Positions 55,370 to 62,956 of a stretch of 64,000 nucleotides of DNA are shown here, piece by piece. The notes beneath the pieces are model-generated. The model worked only from the letters and a program-made list of their open reading frames with translations, was not told the DNA's origin and ran no database searches. The DNA is taken from contig SSGX01000015.1 of the NCBI GenBank assembly GCA_008017155.1, forward strand, positions 1-64,000, written 5' to 3'. The number at the start of each line of letters is the position of its first letter. The first letter of the stretch is position 1. This stretch comes from Neisseriales bacterium (GTDB lineage Bacteria > Pseudomonadota > Gammaproteobacteria > Burkholderiales > UBA11063). A program made the translations under genes and the position numbers.

Positions 55370-55669
55370 CTACTCGGGCTTATAGTCTTTAATCTGCTCC
55401 TTCAATAAGTTACTGGTATGAAATGATACAACTCTACGAGCATTAATTGGAAACTCTTCTTTAGTCTTAGGATTACGCCCAATCCGAGCATTTTTATCCC
55501 GTAAAATAAAATTACCAAAACCCGACACTTTCACTTCATCACCATCTTCAAGACTTTTTGTCATAACATCAAAAAAATCTTCCACTAGCTTATATGCATC
55601 CTGTCTAGTTAACGTAGAATTATCAATCACTACTTGTATTAAATCATTTTTAGTTACAGTTTTAGACAT
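55370..55669 (-). CDS. ihfA: Integration host factor alpha subunit
   Basis: IHF is a sequence-specific DNA-bending protein with roles in transcription, recombination and replication. The start is set at 55669 (MSKTVTKNDLIQVVIDN), giving 99 aa. HU-family landmarks are VKVSGFGNFILRDKNARIGR and NPKTKEEFPINARRVVSF, where the Pro that intercalates DNA is kept (GRNPKT). It follows pheT on the same strand, the conserved pheS-pheT-ihfA order, with a hairpin between. Confidence 0.93.
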   Translation of the reverse strand: MSKTVTKNDLIQVVIDNSTLTRQDAYKLVEDFFDVMTKSLEDGDEVKVSGFGNFILRDKNARIGRNPKTKEEFPINARRVVSFHTSNLLKEQIKDYKPE

Positions 55670-55717
55670 ATTTAACCCAATCATAAAATTAAAATCTATT
55701 CAAAAGCTATATTTTCT

Positions 55718-55739
55718 CCAGACTAAATAGTCTGGAAAA
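55718..55739 (-). other. Hairpin between pheT and ihfA
   Basis: The 9-bp stem TCCAGACTA / TAGTCTGGA lies in the pheT-ihfA spacer. On the minus strand it is followed by GAAAATAT rather than a T-run, so it is not a convincing terminator. It might be an mRNA processing or stability element. Confidence 0.35.
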
Positions 55740-55754
55740 TATAATCACTATAAT

Positions 55755-58115
55755 TTAGCGTAGCTGTCCATTATATTCCGTAGCTACCTTCTGTTTTATC
55801 AGTTCGAGGTAACTAACTATTTCTTCATCAGTAAGCGTATGATCACTCTGGAAAGTAAACTTTAATGCTACGCTCTTCTGATTATCTGCCAAATTTCCAC
55901 CCGTAAATATATCAAATATTGTCGAAGATAGCAAATCATTTATCTGCAAGGCACTGATTGATTTCAGAATATCGCCAACATTTACGCTCTTATCAAGAAT
56001 AAAAGCCAAATCACGGTTAACTTTCTGGAATTTGCTAACACTAGACAAGTTATAGCTAATTTCTGGCTGAATCAGACTAGTATCAACCTCAAATATATAA
56101 GGCAATATATCAAGTCCTAATGGCTGACCCAGTTTTGGATGGAGTTGCCCAAGTACTCCAACATTAATCCCATTGATAACAATATTTGCTGTTCTACCCG
56201 GATGAAATAAAGGATTATCATTAAGAGTAGTAAAATCAAGCTTCCCATAGGCAGAAAAAAGATTCTCAACGATACTTTTTAAATCATAAAAATCAACTTG
56301 GCGTGGCTTTTCAGACCAACCTGCATGATGCTTTCCATAAATCAGACCAGCTAAATATAATGGCTGTGTATCAGCAGTCTCACCGTTAAATACTCTAGCT
56401 AGTTCAAACACGCGTAAACTATCATAACCACGATTGATATTATGCTGTAAGGTTTTAACCATATCAGTGATCAGATTATTACGCATTACCGCCAAACCAG
56501 CAAGCGGGTTTTTAAGACGAATAAGATCATGCTTCTTATCGGCAAGTAGCTCAGCGTAAGATTCTTCAATAAAGGCATAACTGATAACTTCATTAAAGCC
56601 CATATTTAGCAGAGCGTCTTTCCATGAAGTTAACTGATTCAACTTACTATCAACCGAATTAAAGCGGTGCGCAAGTATTGGCATTTTTGCTTGTATTCGG
56701 TCATAACCATAAACGCGAATTACTTCCTCGATTATATCTTCACGAATTTTTAAATCAAAACGATAAGCTGGAGGTGTAATAATCCTCTTCTCCCCCTCAA
56801 CTACCACTTGACAGCCCAAATCAGCAAGAATCTTATCTATCTCTACTGTAGCGATGTCTTCACCGATAAGTTTAAGCATATCAGCATAATCAATATTTAT
56901 CTTCACTTGTGATTGTGTTGCTTTAACAGAATGAATGGAACCAACAACTTCACCACCACAAATTTCCAGTACCAATTTAGCAGCCAGATTAATCGCATCG
57001 TGCTGAATATCCGGATTTACTCCACGCTCAAACCGATAAGCTGAATCAGAACTAACACCATAAGCTTTGGCACGACCATGAATAACTTCAGGCAAGAAAA
57101 ATGCACTTTCAAGAAGAATCTCAGTAGTTGCCTCAGTAACAGCTGAATCAAGCCCGCCCATAACACCAGCAATTGCAACTGGATTATCACTACCATCAGT
57201 TATTACTAGATCGTCTTTAACTAACCTGGCGTTAGTGCCATCAATAAGCTTTAGCTCTTCACCTGTTTTAGCCAGACGGAAACCAATCCCAGAATTTAGT
57301 TTACTCAGGTCAAAGGCATGCATTGGCTGTCCAAGCACAATCATCACATAATTAGTAATATCAACCAGCGATGATTTTGGACGCAGACCACTACGTTCAA
57401 GAACTTTAACTAACCATGCCGGTGAAGCTTTTGCATTATTAACATTTTTAATTGCCAAACCAACATAATGTGGGCATTTATCACTAGCTTCCGGATTAAA
57501 TGAAAAATTCTCCAACTTTTTGGTCAAGAAGTCTGAATATAATTCTTTATCTTTAAGCGTATAGCCTGTTAGTGCGTGAATTTCACGCGCAAGCCCAGTA
57601 TAAGATAGGCAATCACCACGATTAGGCGTAATCTTAAATTCAATAATACTATCATTCAAATCCAAGTATTCCCGAATATCAGTACCGGGAATAGCATCAT
57701 TATTAAGTAACAGTAATCCATCAACACCATCGGGACAACCAATCTCATTGCCACTACAAAGCATCCCATATGACATCAAACCACGCATTTTGCGTTCAGC
57801 AATTTTAAAATTCTCAGGTAGTACTGCCCCAACCTTAGCGCAAGGTACTTTAACACCAACTGCGACATTAGAAGCGCCACAAATAATCTGTAATGGTTCG
57901 CTATCGCCAGCATCAACTTTACATAGAGATAACTTATCTGCATCCGGATGTTTTTCACAACTAATCACTTCACCGACTACAATACCACTAAATTCAGGAG
58001 CAACTGGCGTTTCATCCTCAACTTCAAGCCCAGCCATAGTAAGACGCTCAAGAACTACTTTTTTATCTAGCTTGTCAGTAAAGAAGTCCTGTAAATAATT
58101 CCATGATATTTTCAT
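55755..58115 (-). CDS. pheT: Phenylalanyl-tRNA synthetase beta subunit
   Basis: The beta chain of the (alpha-beta)2 synthetase carries the editing site and tRNA-binding domains. The 786-aa protein starts MKISWNYLQDFFTDKLDKKV. It has an EMAP-type tRNA-binding domain (about 40-150, with IICGASNVAVGVKVPCAKVG), a B3/B4 editing domain, B5 (RIITPPAYRFDLKIREDIIE), and the C-terminal anticodon-binding FDX-ACB domain (SKFQKVNRDLAFILDKSVNV). Its start directly abuts the pheS stop, so the subunits are coupled. Confidence 0.96.
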   Translation of the reverse strand: MKISWNYLQDFFTDKLDKKVVLERLTMAGLEVEDETPVAPEFSGIVVGEVISCEKHPDADKLSLCKVDAGDSEPLQIICGASNVAVGVKVPCAKVGAVLPENFKIAERKMRGLMSYGMLCSGNEIGCPDGVDGLLLLNNDAIPGTDIREYLDLNDSIIEFKITPNRGDCLSYTGLAREIHALTGYTLKDKELYSDFLTKKLENFSFNPEASDKCPHYVGLAIKNVNNAKASPAWLVKVLERSGLRPKSSLVDITNYVMIVLGQPMHAFDLSKLNSGIGFRLAKTGEELKLIDGTNARLVKDDLVITDGSDNPVAIAGVMGGLDSAVTEATTEILLESAFFLPEVIHGRAKAYGVSSDSAYRFERGVNPDIQHDAINLAAKLVLEICGGEVVGSIHSVKATQSQVKINIDYADMLKLIGEDIATVEIDKILADLGCQVVVEGEKRIITPPAYRFDLKIREDIIEEVIRVYGYDRIQAKMPILAHRFNSVDSKLNQLTSWKDALLNMGFNEVISYAFIEESYAELLADKKHDLIRLKNPLAGLAVMRNNLITDMVKTLQHNINRGYDSLRVFELARVFNGETADTQPLYLAGLIYGKHHAGWSEKPRQVDFYDLKSIVENLFSAYGKLDFTTLNDNPLFHPGRTANIVINGINVGVLGQLHPKLGQPLGLDILPYIFEVDTSLIQPEISYNLSSVSKFQKVNRDLAFILDKSVNVGDILKSISALQINDLLSSTIFDIFTGGNLADNQKSVALKFTFQSDHTLTDEEIVSYLELIKQKVATEYNGQLR

Positions 58116-59111
58116 TTAACACCCCTCAAACTGGCGCAAAAAGTCCAGATCATTTTCAAACATCAAACGCAAATCGGTAATTCCGTATTTAAGCATAGCT
58201 AATCGATCAATCCCAAAGCCAAACGCAAATCCTGAATACTGATGGCTATCTATTTTCATATACTTGAGAACCTCTGGGTGAACCATACCACAGCCACCAA
58301 CTTCAAGCCATTTCCCAGTTTTAGCAAAATAAATATCAACCTCAGCCGATGGTTCAGTAAATGGGAAGAATGATGCGCGGAATCTTACTTGGAGTTCACT
58401 ATCTTCAAAAAAGGTGCGCATAAATTCAATAATAATCGCTTTCAGATTGGCAAAGCTGATCCCTTTATCTATCCAAAGTAACTCCATCTGATGAAACATT
58501 GGGCTATGGGTTGCATCCATATCAACACGAAAAACTCGCCCAGGAGCAACAATCTTGATGGGAGGCTCATTTTCTTCGGCAAAACGCACCTGAATCGGAG
58601 AAGTATGCGTACGCAAAACATGTCCACTACTTGTATAGAACGTATCCTGCATTGCCCGTGCTGGGTGATTATCAGGTATATTGAGGGCCTTGAAATTATA
58701 ATAGTCTGTTTCGATTTCAGGACCATCGGCAACAGTAAATCCAAGGCTAGCAAAGATTGTAACTAATCGTTTTAATGTCAGCGTTACTGGATGCAAACTC
58801 CCAGAATTACTACCTCTTCCCGGCAAAGTTACATCAATTGACTCATTGGCTAGTTTTGCCACTAGTTCGTTATCAATGATCTGCTGCCGTCTTGCTCCTA
58901 GCGCCTCTTCAAATTCTGATTTAATTTTATTAACTAAGGCACCAAACGCCTTACGCTCTTCAGCTGCCATATCTTTTAACTGCTGCATAAAAGCTGTTAT
59001 TGCACCACTTTTACCAACATAACGCGATTTAAACTGTTCTAAATCATGTAAAGAAGTAACTGTCTGCATTTCATTTAATGCAGTTTCTAATACCGAATTA
59101 AGCTGCTCCAT
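58116..59111 (-). CDS. pheS: Phenylalanyl-tRNA synthetase alpha subunit
   Basis: PheS is the catalytic alpha subunit that charges tRNA-Phe. The start at 59111 is preferred because GGGTAG lies 4-5 nt upstream, against none for the ATG four codons earlier; the product is 331 aa. It has an N-terminal coiled coil (MEQLNSVLETALNEMQ), then class II motifs around HSPMFHQMELLWIDKG, FRASFFPFTEPSAEVD and GFGIDRLAMLKYGI. It is immediately upstream of pheT and 12 bp downstream of the LOG gene. Confidence 0.96.
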   Translation of the reverse strand: MEQLNSVLETALNEMQTVTSLHDLEQFKSRYVGKSGAITAFMQQLKDMAAEERKAFGALVNKIKSEFEEALGARRQQIIDNELVAKLANESIDVTLPGRGSNSGSLHPVTLTLKRLVTIFASLGFTVADGPEIETDYYNFKALNIPDNHPARAMQDTFYTSSGHVLRTHTSPIQVRFAEENEPPIKIVAPGRVFRVDMDATHSPMFHQMELLWIDKGISFANLKAIIIEFMRTFFEDSELQVRFRASFFPFTEPSAEVDIYFAKTGKWLEVGGCGMVHPEVLKYMKIDSHQYSGFAFGFGIDRLAMLKYGITDLRLMFENDLDFLRQFEGC

Positions 59112-59134
59112 ATTTCTACCCATGGAAAATTAGA

Positions 59135-59818
59135 TTAAAGTCCTGACTGAATTTTATGTTGTTTAATAATTTCTAAAGCATCCTGATAGTGAGGAACGAG
59201 ATGAGGAATCAATAAATCTCCTTGATGAATCAGCTGCATATCTTCATTTAACATCTCCGACTCAAACCAATCAATTAAACCATTCCACATTTTACCAACC
59301 AAAATTAACTTACAGTCGCTAATTTTTTTTACCTGCATTAGCTGAAGCACAGTTAAAATCTCTAGTACTGTACCAATTCCACCATAAAAAGCAACAAAAC
59401 AATCGCTTACTGCCATAAAATGCTGCAACCGAGTAAAAAAAGTTTTATGCGGAAATACCTGATCCAAATATCCGTTATTTTTCTGCTCAAACGGAAGCTC
59501 GATATTAATCCCAACTGACTTTATCTGTGAATTAGGTAATTTTCCTTCCATTGCCCCACGATTGCCTGCTTCCATAATTCCCGGACCACCACCAGTTACC
59601 ACATTACATTCAAGACGTGCCAGATTTTTGGCAAACTCAAATACATCCTGATAAATTGGAGAATTTTCCTGAATTCGAGCCGAACCAAAAATAGTAACAG
59701 TGTACTCATCGTATCGCGGATAAAATTCGACTAAATCATCAGTTAAATCCCAAACTTTTTCTAATGAATTGACAACTCGCTCTTGAACACTACGGTCATG
59801 AATCAATAATTCCCGCAT
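59135..59818 (-). CDS. LOG-family protein (TIGR00730-like nucleoside monophosphate phosphoribohydrolase)
   Basis: LOG proteins hydrolyse nucleoside 5'-monophosphates to base and ribose 5-phosphate; plant-type members make cytokinins. The 227-aa protein has GGGPGIMEAGNRGAMEG and the second motif as FYGGIGTVLEILTVLQL. In classical LOG proteins that motif is PGGxGTxxE, so the leading Pro is Tyr here and the activity is uncertain. It lies just after the rplT terminator and 23 bp before pheS, an unusual gene to find between rplT and pheS. Confidence 0.8.
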   Translation of the reverse strand: MRELLIHDRSVQERVVNSLEKVWDLTDDLVEFYPRYDEYTVTIFGSARIQENSPIYQDVFEFAKNLARLECNVVTGGGPGIMEAGNRGAMEGKLPNSQIKSVGINIELPFEQKNNGYLDQVFPHKTFFTRLQHFMAVSDCFVAFYGGIGTVLEILTVLQLMQVKKISDCKLILVGKMWNGLIDWFESEMLNEDMQLIHQGDLLIPHLVPHYQDALEIIKQHKIQSGL

Positions 59819-59828
59819 ATTAACCTAA

Positions 59829-59860
59829 CAAAAAAAATGAGGGCTTTAATCAAGCCCCCA
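59829..59860 (-). terminator. Terminator or attenuator after rplT
   Basis: On the minus strand TGGGGGCTT / AAGCCCTCA (9 bp with one G-U pair) with a 5-nt loop is followed by at least seven T. It begins 23 bp after the rplT stop and sits right before the LOG gene. The downstream LOG-pheS-pheT-ihfA genes therefore need read-through or their own promoter. Confidence 0.85.
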
Positions 59861-59882
59861 TATTCATATTATGCACTACCGA

Positions 59883-60239
59883 TTAAGCTAGTTTGCTTTT
59901 TGCAATTTCAACAAATTTAGCAAACGCTACTTTATCGTGGATCGCAAGATCAGACAATACTTTACGATCAACAGCAACTTCAGCTTTAGCCAAACCATTA
60001 ATGAAACGGCTATAAGTCAAACCAAGTTCACGGCAACCAGCATTGATACGGGCAATCCATAAAGTACGGAATTGACGTTTTCTCTGACGACGATCACGGT
60101 AAGCATATTGACCAGCTTTCATTACCGCTTCTTTAGCTACACGGAAAACATTTCCGCGACGACCACGATAGCCTTTTGCTAAAGCAAGAATTTTTTTATG
60201 ACGCGCACGCGCGATTACACCACGTTTTACTCTAGGCAT
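59883..60239 (-). CDS. rplT: 50S ribosomal protein L20
   Basis: L20 is an early assembly protein of the 50S subunit and, in many bacteria, the repressor of its own operon. The 118-aa protein begins [20 protein letters not shown]. It has the basic extended N-terminus and the globular C-terminal part with [20 protein letters not shown], the RNA-binding face used for both rRNA and mRNA binding. It is 13 bp after rpmI. Confidence 0.97.
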   Translation of the reverse strand: MPRVKRGVIARARHKKILALAKGYRGRRGNVFRVAKEAVMKAGQYAYRDRRQRKRQFRTLWIARINAGCRELGLTYSRFINGLAKAEVAVDRKVLSDLAIHDKVAFAKFVEIAKSKLA

Positions 60240-60252
60240 TCTTCAACTCCTT

Positions 60253-60450
60253 TTATGCGTATGGTAACATACTACGTACATGACCCATATCGCTAGGATT
60301 AACCTGTACGGTACCACGTAATTGACGTTTGTTTTTAGTTGTTTTCTTAGTCAAAATATGACGTTTGAATGCTTTTGAGCGCTTGATACCGCCACTGCCT
60401 TGGACAATGAAACGTTTTTTCGCACCAGACTTTGATTTTAATTTAGGCAT
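60253..60450 (-). CDS. rpmI: 50S ribosomal protein L35
   Basis: L35 is a small basic protein of the large subunit. The 65-aa protein begins [14 protein letters not shown] with the usual [19 protein letters not shown] stretch and the end MLPYA. AGAAGG precedes the start. It is the first gene of the rpmI-rplT unit and is read from a promoter at 60543-60571. infC, which normally lies just upstream, is not here; a glycosyltransferase gene takes its place. Confidence 0.97.
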   Translation of the reverse strand: MPKLKSKSGAKKRFIVQGSGGIKRSKAFKRHILTKKTTKNKRQLRGTVQVNPSDMGHVRSMLPYA

Positions 60451-60484
60451 GTTAACCTTCTTTATGAATCTGATTTTTAATTAA

Positions 60485-60526
60485 GATAGTAGGTGCTCGA
60501 TTTGAGTCTTTGGGAACCACACTATC
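60485..60526 (-). promoter_or_regulatory. Structured leader of rpmI-rplT
   Basis: Between the promoter and rpmI the ~90-nt leader contains GATAGT (60485-60490) pairing with ACTATC (60521-60526) and shorter inner complementarities. In other bacteria L20 binds an mRNA fold that mimics its rRNA site and represses this operon. The leader here is a candidate for such a site, by position only. Confidence 0.4.
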
Positions 60527-60542
60527 CACCAATGAGGGACGA

Positions 60543-60571
60543 ATTATAGCATATTACAATGATTTATTCAA
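60543..60571 (-). promoter_or_regulatory. Promoter of rpmI-rplT
   Basis: TTGAAT (60566-60571) and consensus TATAAT (60543-60548) are exactly 17 bp apart. The -35 box lies inside the last codons of the upstream glycosyltransferase gene. It makes rpmI-rplT an independent unit. Confidence 0.7.
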
Positions 60572-61402
60572 ATATTTTCTAACACCATCAACTGCTTCAA
60601 TTATACCAAGATCATTCACTCGTGCCATAAGGCGCGCCTTATTCTCACCTTCATTAGCCCTATCATTCATTTTATGCCATAAATGATAAACTGGAGCGGC
60701 AAAGCGTCCATCCTTGATTTTTATTCCTGCATGAAGTAAGCGCACCAAAAAATCAGCATCTTCATGCCCCCAGCCACTAAAGCTTTCATCAAAGCCATTA
60801 ACCGTTAGATAATCTTTACGCCAAAGTGCCATATTACACCCTTTAGGTCGCCGCCAATTACTAGCATGTTTCTTACGCCATGCTGCATTGGTATCTAAGC
60901 GTAAAGCTGATAGCCACTTATTGGTTTTACCACTTATTCTATCCCAGATTGATTTAAAAACACAGTTACTCGCAATATTAATTAGCTTCCCAGATAGTGC
61001 TTTGTGGGTATATTTTTCACTTAATAGTACCCGGTTACCACCAACAAAATAACCAGCTTCAGCAAGTCTAAATTGATTAAGGATAAAATCCTTGGCTACA
61101 AGACAATCACCATCAATGAATACCAGATAATCACCGGAAGATCTACTAACTGCTAGATTACGAATTGCTGCCAGCCGAAAGCCATTATCCTCATGCCAAA
61201 CATGGATTAAGCGAAAAGGAAAATTTTGCTGAAATTTAGCGACCAATTGAGCGGTATCCTCTTTTGAACCATCATCAGCAACCAAGATTTCAACGTGATC
61301 GGCGGTAATATTTTCATCAAGTTCTTGAGTCTGAATACTTTTTAAAACTAGCTCTAAGGTATCGGGACGATTATAAGTTGAAATTATTAAGCTTAGCTTC
61401 AT
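60554..61402 (-). CDS. Glycosyltransferase family 2 with GT7C-like region
   Basis: This 282-aa GT-A enzyme has the N-terminal ISTYNRPDTLELVLKSI, the nucleotide-sugar loop EILVADDGSKEDT and the metal motif FIDGDCLV. The later GFDESFSGWGHEDADFLVRL resembles the galactosyltransferase C-terminal (Glyco_transf_7C) motif. It probably adds a hexose to lipooligosaccharide or another surface glycan; the sugar is unknown. It overlaps the GT25 gene by 4 bp and is the last gene of a four-gene glycan operon. Confidence 0.85.
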   Translation of the reverse strand: MKLSLIISTYNRPDTLELVLKSIQTQELDENITADHVEILVADDGSKEDTAQLVAKFQQNFPFRLIHVWHEDNGFRLAAIRNLAVSRSSGDYLVFIDGDCLVAKDFILNQFRLAEAGYFVGGNRVLLSEKYTHKALSGKLINIASNCVFKSIWDRISGKTNKWLSALRLDTNAAWRKKHASNWRRPKGCNMALWRKDYLTVNGFDESFSGWGHEDADFLVRLLHAGIKIKDGRFAAPVYHLWHKMNDRANEGENKARLMARVNDLGIIEAVDGVRKYLNKSL

Positions 61403-62139
61403 TTTAGCAAACCCAATTTTGTTTTAAGGAAATACCCCAACTGAATCATAAAATTCATTACGCCATTGCCTTGGATTATAAATTCACGACGAATTTTTTC
61501 CAATACCGACAATTTTCGTTTGGTATGGCGATGTCCAAGTTGAGATGGAATATCCCAATCATGCTCAATAAGATAGGGGTCACAACCGACCACATTTAGG
61601 CGATGCAGAGCATAATTACCAAGAAAATCATCAACTGGCGCATTAATTAATGGTGACTTAGCCAATAATCGCTTGGCAGCCTCGGGCTTAATTATATAAC
61701 ATTGGGTTCCCATTGGATCGCGCCAGAATTTGACAAGTTTAAGATCAGAAAAATGCTGCCAGATAAACCATTTTCGATTAAAAATCCCACTTAAACGCAA
61801 GATATCATAATTCTGATAATTTTCAAGCAAAGATAAGGCTCTAGCAAAATTCTTTGTAAGAATAACATCATCTTCCATAATACAAACTGGCTGATTTCCC
61901 GCGGCAATTTTTCGCCATAATTCCTGATGCGACATAAAACAGCCAATCTCACCAGCCGTCATTTGCCGCCCAAACATTTTCTCACGATAATCATAAGCAT
62001 AATTATGATTTTGAGCTATATCTGGATTTCCACGCATTGCATCAAAAAACTCATAGCTAAGCTGATAAGCTTCCAACTGCGCTGAAATTTGCTCACGCCG
62101 ATTTACCGCATCGGCTAATGATATTACATAAATTTTCAT
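61399..62139 (-). CDS. Glycosyltransferase family 25 (LOS beta-galactosyltransferase-like)
   Basis: This 246-aa enzyme is of the GT25 type known from Neisseria and Haemophilus lipooligosaccharide synthesis (LgtB/LgtE/Lex2B). Landmarks are the start MKIYVISLADAVNRREQIS, the block GEIGCFMSHQELWRKI and the metal motif VCIMEDDVILTKNF. No membrane segment is present, so it works at the cytoplasmic face. It overlaps the downstream GT2 gene by 4 bp and is 1 bp from the upstream GT2 gene. Confidence 0.88.
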   Translation of the reverse strand: MKIYVISLADAVNRREQISAQLEAYQLSYEFFDAMRGNPDIAQNHNYAYDYREKMFGRQMTAGEIGCFMSHQELWRKIAAGNQPVCIMEDDVILTKNFARALSLLENYQNYDILRLSGIFNRKWFIWQHFSDLKLVKFWRDPMGTQCYIIKPEAAKRLLAKSPLINAPVDDFLGNYALHRLNVVGCDPYLIEHDWDIPSQLGHRHTKRKLSVLEKIRREFIIQGNGVMNFMIQLGYFLKTKLGLLK

Positions 62140-62140
62140 G

Positions 62141-62956
62141 CTATTTATTTAGATTAGCAAAAAGTTTCATATACTCAGGCTTCCATTTATCTTCCATTGC
62201 AATAAAATTACTTCTATCAGCAAAAGGCGGATAACCTGCTTTCATACTAAGTCGTATATAATGATGAATATAGGTATCAAGGCACAGGTGTACTGTTTTA
62301 ATATCTCCAACCTCTATTTCTCTTGATTTGGTTCTTAAATATAAATCAAAGTCTCCCTGCTGCAAACGTTCATCCCATAATCCAATTTTATCAATAGCAC
62401 TACGTTTCATCACAACAGTATTACCAACAAACCCTTCCTTAATTTGATACTTAAACTTATTTAACCTATCATTAGAAAATTTATTCCAATCTGGATACAT
62501 CAACTTATGCATCAAACTCAAAACCCATTTTGAGCGACCAAGTAGCCCAACAAAATTTTTGATTTTTTTCCAGCGGCGCTTTAGAGTCCTAGTAGCAAGG
62601 AAATTTTCAACCTGCTCAATACCACAAACTGTCGCTACCTCTAGACCGTTATATTCCATTGAAGCTAAGATATTCTCATCCCAATTTGGTGAGACAATCA
62701 CATCATTATTCATAAAAACTAGATTATCATACTTAGCAACGGCAATACCTTGGTTTTGAGAGTGTGGGTAAGAGTAGTTAGCTTCATTCCGAACTACTTT
62801 CACTCCAACTGATTCAAACCAATCTGCGCTACCATCAGTTGAAGCATTATCGATGATAATCAACTCAAATTTATTTTTGGTATATTGATTAAGCTTTTCC
62901 CAGAATAACTGGTTCATTGCCAACTGATTATAAACTGCGGTAATAATACTAATCAT
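62141..62956 (-). CDS. Glycosyltransferase family 2
   Basis: This 271-aa GT-A fold enzyme begins MISIITAVYNQLAMNQLFWE. It has the nucleotide-binding ELIIIDNASTDGSADWF, the DXD-like block NLVFMNNDVIV and a C-terminal acceptor region with WDERLQQGDFDLYLRTKS. Enzymes of this shape often transfer rhamnose or other hexoses to surface glycans; specificity cannot be read. Its start overlaps the GT9-type gene by 8 bp. Confidence 0.85.
   Translation of the reverse strand: MISIITAVYNQLAMNQLFWEKLNQYTKNKFELIIIDNASTDGSADWFESVGVKVVRNEANYSYPHSQNQGIAVAKYDNLVFMNNDVIVSPNWDENILASMEYNGLEVATVCGIEQVENFLATRTLKRRWKKIKNFVGLLGRSKWVLSLMHKLMYPDWNKFSNDRLNKFKYQIKEGFVGNTVVMKRSAIDKIGLWDERLQQGDFDLYLRTKSREIEVGDIKTVHLCLDTYIHHYIRLSMKAGYPPFADRSNFIAMEDKWKPEYMKLFANLNK

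Noticed and set aside
55718-55739. Terminator between pheT and ihfA
   Set aside because: The stem is good but no T-run follows in the direction of transcription.
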